Origin: Amycolatopsis sp. DSM 110486
GTDB lineage: Bacteria; Actinomycetota; Actinomycetes; Mycobacteriales; Pseudonocardiaceae
Assembly (NCBI RefSeq): GCF_019468465.1
Contig: NZ_CP080519.1
Span: 7,185,001-7,249,000, forward strand
Length of the DNA stretch: 64,000 bases
Direction: 5' to 3'
The first letter of the stretch is position 1. Each line of letters starts with the position of its first letter. The notes under the pieces are model-generated. The model ran no database searches. It was not told the origin of the DNA and saw only the letters and a list, made by a program, of their open reading frames with translations. Below are positions 18,013-29,448 of the stretch, one piece after another. The translations under genes were made by a program, and so were the position numbers.

Positions 18013-19875
18013 TCATCGCACCCGGTCGAACGGCAGCTGCACCACCGGACCCGGCCACACCGGCCGGCCGGCCGCGACGGCGTCCACTTCGGACTCCGGC
18101 AGTGCCCGGCGGTAGAGCCGCGCGTCGTCGAGGGAGCCGGCGAAGTGCATGGCGCCGTCGAGGCGTTCGCCCAGCTGGAGCTGGAACGAGACGGTCTCGC
18201 TGACCGAACCGGGCGAGTCCGGGCCGGACGCGGCGAGCACGCCGTCGACCCAGATCTCGAGCTGGCCGCCGGTGCGTTCGAGGGCGAGGTGGTGCCGCTG
18301 CTGGTCGTCGTAGGCCTGCGTGGTGGTCACCGACTTGCTGCCCGCCGCGGTCGTCATCATGGCGATGAGCCGGTGCGACGCGGGTTCACCGCGCAGCCAC
18401 AGCTGCGGTGCCGTGGTGCCCATGCCGCCGAGCCACAGCAACGCCTGCGGGTCCTTGGAAGCGCCGTAGTTGAACGACGTCGTGAAGGTGAAGTCACCCG
18501 ACCCGGGCAGCTGGGTGGGCGAGAAAGGCACCCGCACGAAGTCGTCGACGCCGTCGAGCTGCAGCGCGCCGTGGGACGCCGAAGCGCCGCCGAGCACGTA
18601 CGCGACGGCGCCCGGCCGGGAGACGTCCGGGGTCGTCGGGCCGGCGGAACGCTGCCACCCCAGGTAGTTCTCGTCGAAGCGCGCGAAGCGGATCTCGTCG
18701 CGGGCGTCGACCGCGCCGCCCTCGTACATCAGGCCGATCTTCGCGTCGCGCTCAGCCGGGCCGCTCAGCTGAACGAGGTCGGAGTAGCCGGACCAGTCGC
18801 CAGTCACCCGGGTGCCCTGCTCGGCGTCCTCCCAGGTGCGGCCGTTGTCGTAGGACGAGCGGATCATCATCCAGCGCCGCCGGTCGGTGTCCGACGGCGA
18901 GGCGAACAGGATCCGCTCCCCGCCCGGACGCTGCAGGCGCAGCAGGGAACCCTGCACCATCGGCGTCACCAGGTCGGGGATGGTGGTGAAGTGCCTGCTG
19001 AACGTCTGGCCACCGTCGCGGCTCAGGGCGTAGTCGCGGTTGCCGACGTCGGTACCGCCCTGTTCGCGGCCGCCGGCGTAGATCGTGCCGTCCGGCAGTT
19101 CGACGACGCTGACCTCGGAAGGCTTCTGCGCATACGTGCCGCCCACCGGGTGCGGGTAGCTGTCGACGGCGCCGACGTGCCAGCTGCGCCCGGAGTCGTC
19201 GCTGTAGATCAGGGCGGCGTAGTTCTCGATGGAATTGGTGCCGTCACTGCGTTCCGCGTTCACGCCGAACACCAGCCGGCCCGCGTGGCGGCCCTTCGTG
19301 AGCTGGATGCCGTGCACCGGACCCGAGGCGTACCACGAGTCCCACGCCGGCAGCTTCGCTTGCGCGCTGATGTCCACCGGCGCCGACCACGTCAGGCCGT
19401 CGTCGTCGCTGTACTGCGAGTGCGGCGTCCGCGGACACGGCACATCGCAGGCCTTGTCGTCGTCGCGGCCCTTGTTGTACGTGGTGATCAACACGATCCG
19501 GCCCGTTCGACTGTCCACAATGGGCACCGGATTGCCGTGCGTGTCACCACCGCCGGGGTTGACGACCTGCAGCGGCGACCACGTCTGCCCGCCGTCGGTG
19601 GAGCGCTTGAGCACGAGGTCGATGTCGCCGGTGTCGCCGCAGTTGTCGCGCCGGCCCTCGGCGAAGGCGAGCAGGGTGCCGTGCGTGCTGCGGACGATGG
19701 CGGGAATGCGGAAACAGGCATAGCCGGTCTCCTGGTGCGGGTTGAAGAGCACCTGCTGGTCGAACTGCGGAACCGCGAGCTGCGATTGGACGGGCGCCGC
19801 CTGTGCGGCTGCCGGTACGAACACGCCGGACACCAGCACCGCGAACGCGAGTGCCCAGCGGATGATCGGTCTCAT
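18013..19875 (-). CDS. Secreted exo-alpha-sialidase with C-terminal LamG/concanavalin-like domain
   Basis: The enzyme removes terminal sialic acids from glycans (GH33). The 620-residue product starts at ATG 19875 with an AAGGGA site, and has a signal peptide ending near AQA-AP (residue ~26). The FRIP motif is at residues 55-58, and five Asp boxes are visible (STDGGQTW, SDDDGLTW, SDDSGRSW, SRDGGQTF, SYDNGRTW), typical of a six-bladed sialidase propeller. Residues ~430-610 form a LamG-like jelly roll (LQLDGVDDFVRVPFS, GSLDDARLYRRALPESEV), probably for glycan binding. It is the last gene of the transport/catabolic operon, 19 bp after the GH42 stop. Confidence 0.93.
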   Translation of the reverse strand: MRPIIRWALAFAVLVSGVFVPAAAQAAPVQSQLAVPQFDQQVLFNPHQETGYACFRIPAIVRSTHGTLLAFAEGRRDNCGDTGDIDLVLKRSTDGGQTWSPLQVVNPGGGDTHGNPVPIVDSRTGRIVLITTYNKGRDDDKACDVPCPRTPHSQYSDDDGLTWSAPVDISAQAKLPAWDSWYASGPVHGIQLTKGRHAGRLVFGVNAERSDGTNSIENYAALIYSDDSGRSWHVGAVDSYPHPVGGTYAQKPSEVSVVELPDGTIYAGGREQGGTDVGNRDYALSRDGGQTFSRHFTTIPDLVTPMVQGSLLRLQRPGGERILFASPSDTDRRRWMMIRSSYDNGRTWEDAEQGTRVTGDWSGYSDLVQLSGPAERDAKIGLMYEGGAVDARDEIRFARFDENYLGWQRSAGPTTPDVSRPGAVAYVLGGASASHGALQLDGVDDFVRVPFSPTQLPGSGDFTFTTSFNYGASKDPQALLWLGGMGTTAPQLWLRGEPASHRLIAMMTTAAGSKSVTTTQAYDDQQRHHLALERTGGQLEIWVDGVLAASGPDSPGSVSETVSFQLQLGERLDGAMHFAGSLDDARLYRRALPESEVDAVAAGRPVWPGPVVQLPFDRVR

Positions 19876-19894
19876 GTCCCGTTCTTCCCTTCGG

Positions 19895-21901
19895 CTAAGT
19901 GAAACTCCCCAGTAGAACGGCCACCCCACGCGGGGCCAGGAGCGCCGCTTCCGTCGGACGGCCGGGATCGGTGAGCAGATCGGGCGCGGGCGAGGGCAGC
20001 GTGACCGTGACCGCCTCGGCGCCGTGGTTGAGCAGGAACAGGTACTGGCTGTCTTCACCGCGCCGCACCACGGCCTGGACGCCCTCGGGCAGGCCGGGCA
20101 GCACGGGCGAAACCCCGGCCTCGGCGGTGATCCGGTCGAACAACGCGCGCATCGCGGCGGCGTCGGGCCGGGTGGCGAGGTACCAGGCGACGCCGGCGCC
20201 GAAGGCGTTCCGCGTCACGGCCGGGCGGCCCGCGAGCTCCCCTGGGCCGAAGGTCGCCACCACGGCCGCGCCCTCGGTCTCCACCCACTCCGACCAGACG
20301 GTGGCGGAAGCCTTCTTGGGGGAAGCGCTGTCGAGCGACAGCCCGATCGAGCCGCCCTCGGGCAGCGGCCAGAACTCGTCGACCCTCAGGCCCAGCACGG
20401 CACGCAACGGTGCCGGGTACCCGCCCAGGTACGCGCGGTCGTTCTCGTCGACGATGCCGGAGAAGAACGACACCACCAGGTGCCCGCCACCGGCCACATA
20501 GGACCGAAGGTTCTCCGCGACGCCGGCGTCCATCAGATACAGGTTCGGCACCACCACGAGCTTGTACCCGGACAGTTCCCGGGTCGGGCGCACGACGTCA
20601 CACGTCACGTTGGCATCGAAGAGCGGCGCGTAGTGGGCCAGGTGCGCGTCGAGCTGCCGCAGGTCGTCCGACGGGTGCGAGTCGAGCTCGAGGGCCCACC
20701 AGCTGTTCCAGTCGTGCAGGATCGCGACGTCGGCTTTCACCCGGCTGCCCGCGAGCTGCGGCACCGACGCCAGTTCACGGCCGAGGTCGGCCACTTCGCG
20801 GTAAGTGCGCGTGTCCCGCCCGCCGTGCGGCACCATCGCGGAGTGGAACTTCTCGGCGCCGCCGGCCGTCTGGCGCCACTGGAAGAACAGCACGGCGTCG
20901 GCCCCGCGTGCCACGGCCTGCCAGCTGCCCAGCCGCATCGAGCCCGGCGGTTTGGGGCCGTTGCGCGTGCGCCAGTTCACCGCGCTCGGCGCCTGCTCCA
21001 GCAGCAGCCACGGCTGTCCGTCCTTGGTGGACCGAACGAGGTCGTACGCGAACGCTGCTTCGACGTGCCCGCGCGGATCGTAGGGATCGGGATAGGAGTC
21101 GAGGCTCACCACGTCTTCGTGCGGCGTCCAGGAATGCCAGTCGAGCGCTTTCTGCACCAGGCCCACGAAGTTGGTCGTCACCGGCACGTCCGGCGTCACC
21201 CGCGAGAGCACCTCGCGCTCGGTGAGGTAGCAGCCGAGCGACGCGTCGGAGGAGAAGCGGTGGTAGTCCAGCTGCTGCGCGGGGTTCGGGAACGTCGGTG
21301 CCACGCGCGGCGGCTCGATCTCGGCCCAGTCGTCGTAACGCTGCGACCAGAACGTGGTGCTCCATGCCGCGTTGAGCGCCTCGACGCTCTGGTATCGCTC
21401 GCGCAGCCAGTCGCGGAACGCGGCGGCCGAGACCTCGCAGTAGCACGCGCGGATGTGGCAGCCGAACTCGTTGCCGATGTGCCACATCTTCAGCGCCGGG
21501 TGCCCGGCGTAGCGCGTGGCCACCTGCTCGACCAGCCGCGCCGCGTGCTCGCGGTACACCGGGCTCGACGGGCAGAACTGCTGTCGTGCCCCCGCCGAAA
21601 GCCGGGTCCCGTCCACGCGCACCGGCAGGATCTCGGGATACCGGTGGGAAAGCCACGGCGGCGGTGATGCCGTCATGGTGGCCAGGCACGCGTCCACACC
21701 ACCGGCCGCGAGCTTGTCCAGCACCGTGTCGAACCAGCCGAAGTCGTACTCGCCCGGCCGCGGTTCCACCTGCGCCCACGAGAAGATCCCGACCGTGACC
21801 ATCGAGACGGACGCCTCGGCCATGAGCTTCAAGTCCTCGTCCCACACCTCGGGGGACCAGTGCTCCGGGTTGTAGTCGCCGCCGTAGTAGACGCGGTCCA
21901 T
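19895..21901 (-). CDS. Beta-galactosidase, glycoside hydrolase family 42
   Basis: The 668-residue protein begins YYGGDYNPEHW, the GH42 hallmark. The acid/base glutamate is E145 in HIGNEFG and the nucleophile E302 in LLLEQAP. The zinc-site cysteines of GH42 (C110, C153, C155 and C148) are present. A trimerisation domain and a small beta domain follow. No signal peptide is present, so it acts in the cytosol on imported beta-galactosides. Its ATG directly follows the TAG of the aldolase gene (TAGATG). In this cluster it may cleave galactose from oligosaccharides freed of sialic acid (inference). Confidence 0.93.
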   Translation of the reverse strand: MDRVYYGGDYNPEHWSPEVWDEDLKLMAEASVSMVTVGIFSWAQVEPRPGEYDFGWFDTVLDKLAAGGVDACLATMTASPPPWLSHRYPEILPVRVDGTRLSAGARQQFCPSSPVYREHAARLVEQVATRYAGHPALKMWHIGNEFGCHIRACYCEVSAAAFRDWLRERYQSVEALNAAWSTTFWSQRYDDWAEIEPPRVAPTFPNPAQQLDYHRFSSDASLGCYLTEREVLSRVTPDVPVTTNFVGLVQKALDWHSWTPHEDVVSLDSYPDPYDPRGHVEAAFAYDLVRSTKDGQPWLLLEQAPSAVNWRTRNGPKPPGSMRLGSWQAVARGADAVLFFQWRQTAGGAEKFHSAMVPHGGRDTRTYREVADLGRELASVPQLAGSRVKADVAILHDWNSWWALELDSHPSDDLRQLDAHLAHYAPLFDANVTCDVVRPTRELSGYKLVVVPNLYLMDAGVAENLRSYVAGGGHLVVSFFSGIVDENDRAYLGGYPAPLRAVLGLRVDEFWPLPEGGSIGLSLDSASPKKASATVWSEWVETEGAAVVATFGPGELAGRPAVTRNAFGAGVAWYLATRPDAAAMRALFDRITAEAGVSPVLPGLPEGVQAVVRRGEDSQYLFLLNHGAEAVTVTLPSPAPDLLTDPGRPTEAALLAPRGVAVLLGSFT

Positions 21902-22831
21902 CTAGAGCAGCCCCGCTTCCGCCAGTTTCTCCTTGATGCGAAGCAGCTCGTCGGCGTTGAGCGGCAGCTGCGGCGGCGCCATCACGGCGTTGTCGATGAA
22001 CCCGCGCATCTTCATCGACGCCTTGAACGCACCCAGCGCCGCCGAGCCGCGCCCCATCCGGCTCGGCGGCGCGACGTCGGTGATGGTGAACAGCGAGAGC
22101 AAGCGGTCCTGCTCGCGCCGGGCCGCGTGGGGGTTGCCGGAGCGGACGTGGTCGTAGATCAGCACGTAGCCGACCGGGTCGACGTTACCGAGCCCGGGCA
22201 CCGCGCCGTCCGCGCCCAGTGCGAGCGCGGAGTCCACGAGCAGCTCCGAGCCGGTGAACACGGCGAAGGTGTCGAGGCCGCGTTCGCGCCGCTCCTTGAG
22301 CATGAAACGGAAGCCGGCCTCGTCGCCGCTGGAGTCTTTCAGACCGGCGATCACGCCGTCGGCCGCGAGGCTCAGCACGAGCTCGCGGTCGAGCTTCGTG
22401 TGCACGGCCACCGGGATGTCGTAGGCGAAGATCGGCAGCGCCGTCTTCTCGTGCAGCAGCCGGAAGTGGCGGTCGATCTCGGCCACGTGCGTGCGGGTGT
22501 AGTACGGCGCGGTGACCACGATGGCGTCGGCGCCCGCCTCCTCGGCGGTCTTGACGTGTTCGGCCACGCGCAAGGTCGTCATGTCGATACAGCCGGCCAG
22601 CACCGGCACGCGGCCGGCGACCTGGTCCACGGCCGTCTCGATCGTCACGCGGCGCTGCGCGTCGGGCAGGAAGGCGACCTCGCTGGACGAGCCGAGCACG
22701 AAGATGCCGTGGACGCCGGCGTCGAGCTGGAACTCGACGTGGCGCCGCAGCGACTCGGTGTCCACGGTGAAGTCGTCGTTGAACGGCGTGCACAGCGGGG
22801 GGATGATGCCGGCGAACTTCGTCGCGGTCAT
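21902..22831 (-). CDS. DapA/NanA-family aldolase, probable N-acetylneuraminate lyase
   Basis: The 309-residue protein is a (beta/alpha)8 class I aldolase of the dihydrodipicolinate synthase superfamily. The Schiff-base lysine is K165 (GLKDSSGD) and the catalytic tyrosine Y137 (YDIP), the same numbers as in E. coli NanA. The substrate loop reads GSSSE instead of the GTTGE of true DapA. Family alone cannot separate sialic acid lyase from other 2-keto-acid aldolases; a sialidase, a SatABCD/SiaEFGI-like importer and a FadR-type regulator around it favour cleavage of sialic acid to N-acetylmannosamine and pyruvate. It overlaps the upstream ATPase gene by four bases. Confidence 0.88.
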   Translation of the reverse strand: MTATKFAGIIPPLCTPFNDDFTVDTESLRRHVEFQLDAGVHGIFVLGSSSEVAFLPDAQRRVTIETAVDQVAGRVPVLAGCIDMTTLRVAEHVKTAEEAGADAIVVTAPYYTRTHVAEIDRHFRLLHEKTALPIFAYDIPVAVHTKLDRELVLSLAADGVIAGLKDSSGDEAGFRFMLKERRERGLDTFAVFTGSELLVDSALALGADGAVPGLGNVDPVGYVLIYDHVRSGNPHAARREQDRLLSLFTITDVAPPSRMGRGSAALGAFKASMKMRGFIDNAVMAPPQLPLNADELLRIKEKLAEAGLL

Positions 22832-23789
22832 GAGGCGTTCACTCCGGTGGTGATCTCTGGGTGGATGCAGCGGTAGCTGTGCCCGGCGGCCTCGGTGAGC
22901 GGCGGCAGGGCGAGAGCGCACTCGTCGGTGGCCTTCGGGCAGCGGGTGTGGAACGCGCAGCCGCTCGGCGGCGCGGTCGCCGAGGGCACGGGTCCACTGA
23001 GGACGATCGGTTCGACCGGGTGCAGCAGGCTCGGCGTGGCCGAGAACAGCGCCCGTGTGTACGGGTGCCGCGCTTCGCCGGGCAGGTCCTCGGCGGCGGC
23101 CTCTTCGACGATCCGGCCGAGGTACATCGTCACGATCCGGTCGCTCATGCGCCGCACGGTCTGGATGTCGTGTGAAACGAAGACCATCGCGAGGCCGAGC
23201 CGCTCTCGCAGGTTGATGAGCAGGTTGAGGATCTGGGCGCGCACCGACACGTCGAGTGCCGACGTCGGTTCGTCGGCCACGAGCAGCGCCGGCCGCAGCG
23301 CCAGCGCCCGCGCGATGGCCACGCGTTGACGTTGCCCGCCCGAAAGCTGCGCCGGCAACGCGTCGGCGACGCTGCTCGGCAGCCCGACCAGGCCCATCAG
23401 CTCCCGCACGCGCTCGACGCGTTCGGCGGGCGTGTCCACGTGGTGCACGTCGAGCGGGTCGCGCAGGATCTTCGCGACGGGTAGGCGCCGGTTGAGCGCC
23501 GTGGCCGGGTCCTGGAAGACCAAACCGACCTGCCGGCCGAGCTCGGCCGGGCGCATCCCCGACAGCGGTTTGCCGCCGTAGCGGACGGTGCCGTGTGTCG
23601 GTGTCTGCAGCCCGACGAGCACCTTGGCGAGCGTGGACTTGCCGCAGCCGGACTCGCCGACCACGCCCACCGTCTCGCCCGCGGCGATCTCCAGGTTCGC
23701 GTCGGTGAGCGCGTAGACGTTGTCGCGCCCGAACAGGCTCGCCGCGCGGACGCGGTGCACCACGTGCACGCCGTCGACTTCGACGAGGG

Positions 23790-23793
<4 letters not shown>
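22828..23793 (-). CDS. Peptide-type ABC transporter ATP-binding protein (DppF-like)
   Basis: The 321-residue ATPase shows Walker A (GESGCGKST, residues ~46-54), signature LSGGQRQR, Walker B (LLVADEPTSALD) and the H-loop (FVSHD). The C-terminal oligopeptide-type extension has the cysteine cluster C-x5-C-x5-C (SGCAFHTRCPKATDEC). It pairs with the ATPase half of the fused protein encoded just upstream, with which it overlaps by four bases. It powers import of the cluster's substrate, probably sialic acid or sialo-oligosaccharides. Confidence 0.93.
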
Positions 23794-25756
<1,963 letters not shown>

Positions 25757-25757
<1 letters not shown>

Positions 25758-26716
25758 CAGGAGTGGCTCCGCAGTCTCGGGTTGGCGATGAGGTAGAGCA
25801 CGTCGACGATGAGGTTCACGAGCACGAAGCCCACGGCGATGGTGATCACGAAGCCCTGGACCTTCGCCGTGTCGCCGTCCTGCACGGCCTGGATCATGTT
25901 CTGGCCCATGCCGGGTAGCGCGAACATCGTCTCGATCACCACCGCGCCGCCGAGCAGGTAGCCGACGCGCAGGCCGAGCACGGTGAGCGGGTTGACCAGC
26001 GCGTTGCGCAGCACGTTGCGGCCCACCACGACCACGGGCGGCAGGCCGCCGCCGCGGGCCGTGCGCACGTAGTCCTTGTCCAGCTCCTCGACCATCGACG
26101 TGCGGATCACGCGCGTGAGCTGCGCGGCGACCGGCAGTGACAGCGAGATCGCCGGCAGCGTGAGCGAGTTGAGCCAGCCCGAGACCGAGTCGGCCGGGCT
26201 CACGTAACCGCTGGTGGGGAACAGGCCCTTGCCCACGGCGAGCCACTGCACCAGCAGCAGCGCGATCCAGAACGCCGGCGCCGCGACGCCCGCCAGCGTG
26301 ACCACCCGGATCAGGTGGTCGGGCCAGCGGCCGCGGAACAGCGCCGACGTCACGCCGAGCACGACCGACAGCACGAGCGCGATGACCAGGCCGAACAGCG
26401 TGAGCTGCACGGTGAGCGGGAGCGCCGTCGCGATGGTCTGGCCCACCGGCTCCTTGGTGATCACACTGGTGCCGAAGTCGCCTTGCAGCAGGTGCCACAC
26501 GAAGTGCACGTACTGCAGGGGCAGGGAATCGAGCAGCCCGTTGGCCTGGCGGAACTGGTCGAGCTGCGCCTCGGTCGCGTTCGCCCCGTTGAACGCGGCG
26601 AGCGCCGGGTCCACGGGGGAGAACTGCATCACGATGAACACGAACAGGATCACGCCGAGCAGCAGCGGGATCAGGGCGAGGATGCGAGAGGCCAGCATCC
26701 GCACGACGACGATCAC
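25757..26716 (-). CDS. Peptide-type ABC transporter permease (DppB-like)
   Basis: The 319-residue protein has an N-terminal helix (ILALIPLLLGVILFVFIVMQF), a ~60-residue periplasmic-side loop (VDPALAAFNGANATEAQLDQ, then a helix), and five further transmembrane segments with the permease loop EELDKDYVRTARGGGLPP before VLRNALVNPLTV. These are DppB/OppB traits. It is the partner of the fused permease-ATPase, with which it overlaps by one base, and follows the binding-protein gene by 19 bp. Confidence 0.93.
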
Positions 26717-26735
26717 GGTGGGTGGTCCTCCCGCG

Positions 26736-28349
26736 TCAGACCGGCTTGGCCTGGTTGAGGTAGATGCCGGGGTAGCCCTGCGCGTGCACGCCGGTGATCG
26801 CCTTCGGGTCCCATGCCGTGCCGAGCTGGGTGAACACGATCGGGTAGATCACGGCCTGCTCGGAGATCAGGTCCAGCAGCTGCTTGTACAGCCCGTTGCG
26901 CTTGGTCTCGTCCGGCTCCGCGGCCGCCTGGTCCTGCAGCCCGAGCAGGGCCTGGGTGTCGGCGTTGTTCCAGCGCGCGTACTTCGTCATCATCAGCGAC
27001 TGCGCGTCGTAGTAGTAGCGGATGAGCAGGTCGGGGTCGTTGCCGAACTGCATCGGGTTGTTCGTGGTGGACACCACCTGGAAGTCGTTGCCGTTGTCCA
27101 GCTTGGAGAACAGCGCCTTGGTGTCCTGGGAGTCCAAAGTGGTCTCGACGCCGATCGCGTCCCAGCCCTCCTTGATCACCTTCACGCAGTCGAGCACCAG
27201 CGAGGTGTTGGTGGTGGACAAGGAGATCTTCAGGTTGCTGACGCCGGCCTCGGCCAGCAGCTGCTTCGCCTTCGCCGGGTCGTAGGCGAAGCTCTGCGAC
27301 GCCGGCTGCGACTGCGGCAGCTTCGGATTGATGAACGACGTGCCCGCGGTGCCGGTGCCGCGCAGGCCGATGTCGATCATCTTCTTCTTGTCGATGGCGT
27401 AGTGCAGCGCCTGGCGCACGCGCTTGTCGCCGAAGGGTGCGTGGGCGGTGTTGAACATCAGGTACAGGTTGTTGCCGCCGTCGGCGAACTCGACGGTGCG
27501 CCCGGCCTTGCGCAGCTGGTCGGCGTTGGCGGCGGGAATGTTCTCCACGATCTGTGCATCGGGCTTCGCGCCGGAGATCGCGGCCACGCGCGGGGCGGAG
27601 TCCACAATGGACTTCCATAGCATCTTCTGGTACGCGGCGGGGCGGGGACCGTTGTAGTCGGCGAACTTCTCGAACGAGGTGTGCGACAGCGGCGCCTGCT
27701 CGGTGACCTTGTACGGGCCGGAACCCACGACCTTGCCGCCGACGGCGAGCGGCCAGTTGTTCTCGTACACGTGCTTCGGGAGGATCTTGCAGATCTGGAT
27801 CCGCTGCAGCGCGTACGGGAAGGGGAACTTCAGCACGAACTCGACGGTGTGGTCGTCGACCTTCCTGACTTCTTTCAGCCACTGGGCGAAGAAGCTGTGG
27901 ATCAGCACGTTCTCCTTCGCGTCCAGGGCGCGGGCGTAGGTGAACACCACGTCGTCGGCGGTCACGGGCTGGCCGTCGTGCCACTTGGCGCCGTCGCGCA
28001 GCTCGAACTTGATGCTGGTGCCGCTCACGTCGGCCGGCAGTGCCTTCGCGAGGCCGGGGAACGGGGCGCGCGTGACGGGGTCGCCTTCGACGAGCGATTC
28101 GTAGCTGTGCAGGATGGCGGCCATGGAGAACGCCGAGGCGGTCTGTAACGGGTCCCAGGACTGGTTGTTGCCGTAGCCGATCACTGCGGTGAGGGAATCG
28201 GTGGAGCTGCCCGTCTTGTTCGTCGACGCGGGGCCGCCGCACGCGGCCAGCGTCGAGGAGAAGGCGGCGGTGGCGCCCACGAGGCCCGCGTAGCGCAGCA
28301 GCGTGCGCCGGTCGAACGCGGGGCCGGTCCCCATGGCGGTTCGGGACAT
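26736..28349 (-). CDS. ABC transporter substrate-binding lipoprotein (SBP_bac_5)
   Basis: The 537-residue protein starts at ATG 28349, with CAGGAGA seven bases upstream; a GTG at 28379 would add ten residues without a ribosome site. Its N-terminus has a twin-arginine motif (DRRTLLR, residues ~13-19), a hydrophobic stretch and the lipobox LAAC (C37), so it is probably exported by Tat and lipid-anchored. The body has the SBP_bac_5 pattern (GAKWHDGQPVTADDVVFTYA, YKVTEQAPLSHTSFEK). It would capture the substrate of the peptide-type importer. First gene of the operon, divergent from the FadR-type regulator. Confidence 0.93.
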   Translation of the reverse strand: MSRTAMGTGPAFDRRTLLRYAGLVGATAAFSSTLAACGGPASTNKTGSSTDSLTAVIGYGNNQSWDPLQTASAFSMAAILHSYESLVEGDPVTRAPFPGLAKALPADVSGTSIKFELRDGAKWHDGQPVTADDVVFTYARALDAKENVLIHSFFAQWLKEVRKVDDHTVEFVLKFPFPYALQRIQICKILPKHVYENNWPLAVGGKVVGSGPYKVTEQAPLSHTSFEKFADYNGPRPAAYQKMLWKSIVDSAPRVAAISGAKPDAQIVENIPAANADQLRKAGRTVEFADGGNNLYLMFNTAHAPFGDKRVRQALHYAIDKKKMIDIGLRGTGTAGTSFINPKLPQSQPASQSFAYDPAKAKQLLAEAGVSNLKISLSTTNTSLVLDCVKVIKEGWDAIGVETTLDSQDTKALFSKLDNGNDFQVVSTTNNPMQFGNDPDLLIRYYYDAQSLMMTKYARWNNADTQALLGLQDQAAAEPDETKRNGLYKQLLDLISEQAVIYPIVFTQLGTAWDPKAITGVHAQGYPGIYLNQAKPV

Positions 28350-28395
28350 CGATGTCTCCTGACTGTGTGTTTCGCCCACCAGAAGTCATGAGAAG

Positions 28396-28414
28396 TAGGA
28401 CGTGGGACGTCCTA
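28396..28414. promoter_or_regulatory. Candidate operator 1 of the sialic-acid locus
   Basis: TAGGACGTGGGACGTCCTA is an interrupted palindrome about 47 bp upstream of the binding-protein start. It is nested in a larger inverted repeat, AAGTCAT (28383-28389) and ATGACTT (28414-28420). The half-site TAGGACGT recurs before the FadR-type regulator gene, so both promoters are probably controlled by that regulator. Confidence 0.55.
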
Positions 28415-28515
28415 TGACTTCGCCGAACCCTAGAACTCAGCCGGGTACCGGTCAAGGGGACGGCGCGTTTTCGCCACCGGGCCGGGATCTACCGGGGATT
28501 CGATGAGGTATGACG

Positions 28516-28526
28516 TAGGATGTCCT
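28516..28526. promoter_or_regulatory. Candidate operator 2 / promoter of the FadR-type regulator
   Basis: TAGGATGTCCT matches the AGGAyGTCCT core of operator 1. TAGGAT also looks like a -10 box for the regulator gene, so binding here would be autorepressive. It lies 49 bp before the chosen TTG start and just before an alternative ATG (28530). Confidence 0.5.
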
Positions 28527-28574
28527 CCGATGGCGACGTGCCAGCGAACGAAAGAAACATCCGGGGAGACTGTT

Positions 28575-29312
28575 TTGGCGCGCCCGCAACGCAGTGAAGA
28601 GATCACCAAGCGGATCATCGACCTGATCATCGACCGCGACCTCCCACCGGGCGCGCCGATGCCCACCGAACTCAGCCTGATGGAAGACATCGGCGTGAGC
28701 CGCAACTCGATCCGGGAGGCGATCAAGGCGCTGCAGGCGCTCGGCATCGTCGAGATCCGCCACGGCTACGGCACCTTCGTCGGCTCGGCCGGCTCCGAGG
28801 CCCTGCAGACGTGGCTGCTGTTCCGCACGCGCACCCGCGGCGCCAGCGACGCCGGGCGCCTGCGCGACCTGCTCGAGGTCCGCGAGATGATCGAGACGGA
28901 GCTGACCCGGCGGGTCGCGTCGGAGCACCGCCCCGAGCTGATCGCCGAGCTGGAGGCCTGCGTCGCGCGGATGCGCCGCAAGGGGCCGGATGCCGCGGTC
29001 GCAGACCGGGAGTTCCACGACCTCATCTGCGCGGAAGCAGGCTTCGACCTGGCGAGAGAACTCACAGGGCTGTTCTGGGACGTCTACCGCGCGGCCGAGG
29101 GCGAGCTCGGCGGACCGGTGTCCTCGGCGGCGAGCACGGCGAAGCGGCACCAGGTGATCGTCGACGCCCTGGTCTCGCGCGACGGCGACGCCGCGGCGGA
29201 GGCCGTGCACCGGCACTTCGACGAGGTGCGCAAGCGCGCGAAGGCCGGCCGTTACGGCGGGTTCGGCGAGGCGCGGCCGGCCGAGGCGGATTCCGCGGCG
29301 GCGACTTCGTAG
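28575..29312 (+). CDS. FadR-type GntR-family regulator of the adjacent sialic-acid locus
   Basis: The 245-residue protein probably starts at TTG 28575: GGGGAG lies six bases before it and MARPQRSEEITKRI is the normal beginning for this subfamily. An in-frame ATG at 28530 has no ribosome site but could be used leaderlessly. The winged helix spans residues ~8-75 (PTELSLMEDIGVSRNSIREAI), and an all-helical FCD ligand domain fills ~95-225 with metal-binding-like D and H residues (REFHDLICAEAGF, HRHFDEV). It is transcribed away from the importer operon and both promoters hold the same AGGA-GTCCT motif. Confidence 0.9.
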   Translation: MARPQRSEEITKRIIDLIIDRDLPPGAPMPTELSLMEDIGVSRNSIREAIKALQALGIVEIRHGYGTFVGSAGSEALQTWLLFRTRTRGASDAGRLRDLLEVREMIETELTRRVASEHRPELIAELEACVARMRRKGPDAAVADREFHDLICAEAGFDLARELTGLFWDVYRAAEGELGGPVSSAASTAKRHQVIVDALVSRDGDAAAEAVHRHFDEVRKRAKAGRYGGFGEARPAEADSAAATS

Positions 29313-29448
29313 CGCGGTTCGCGGCGGTGCCATGGCGTCCGCTGGGTGCTCACGCACCTCGTCGAGAGTCCGGCCGGCACGCCGACATCCTTCCGGAACT
29401 GATCGACGGCGCGACCGGGCGTTGATCGGTTCGTAGACTGGGCGGCCG

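Noticed and set aside
28503..28529. ATG at 28503 as start of the FadR-type regulator
   Set aside because: It lies before the operator/-10 region and has no ribosome site; TTG 28575 has one and fits family length.
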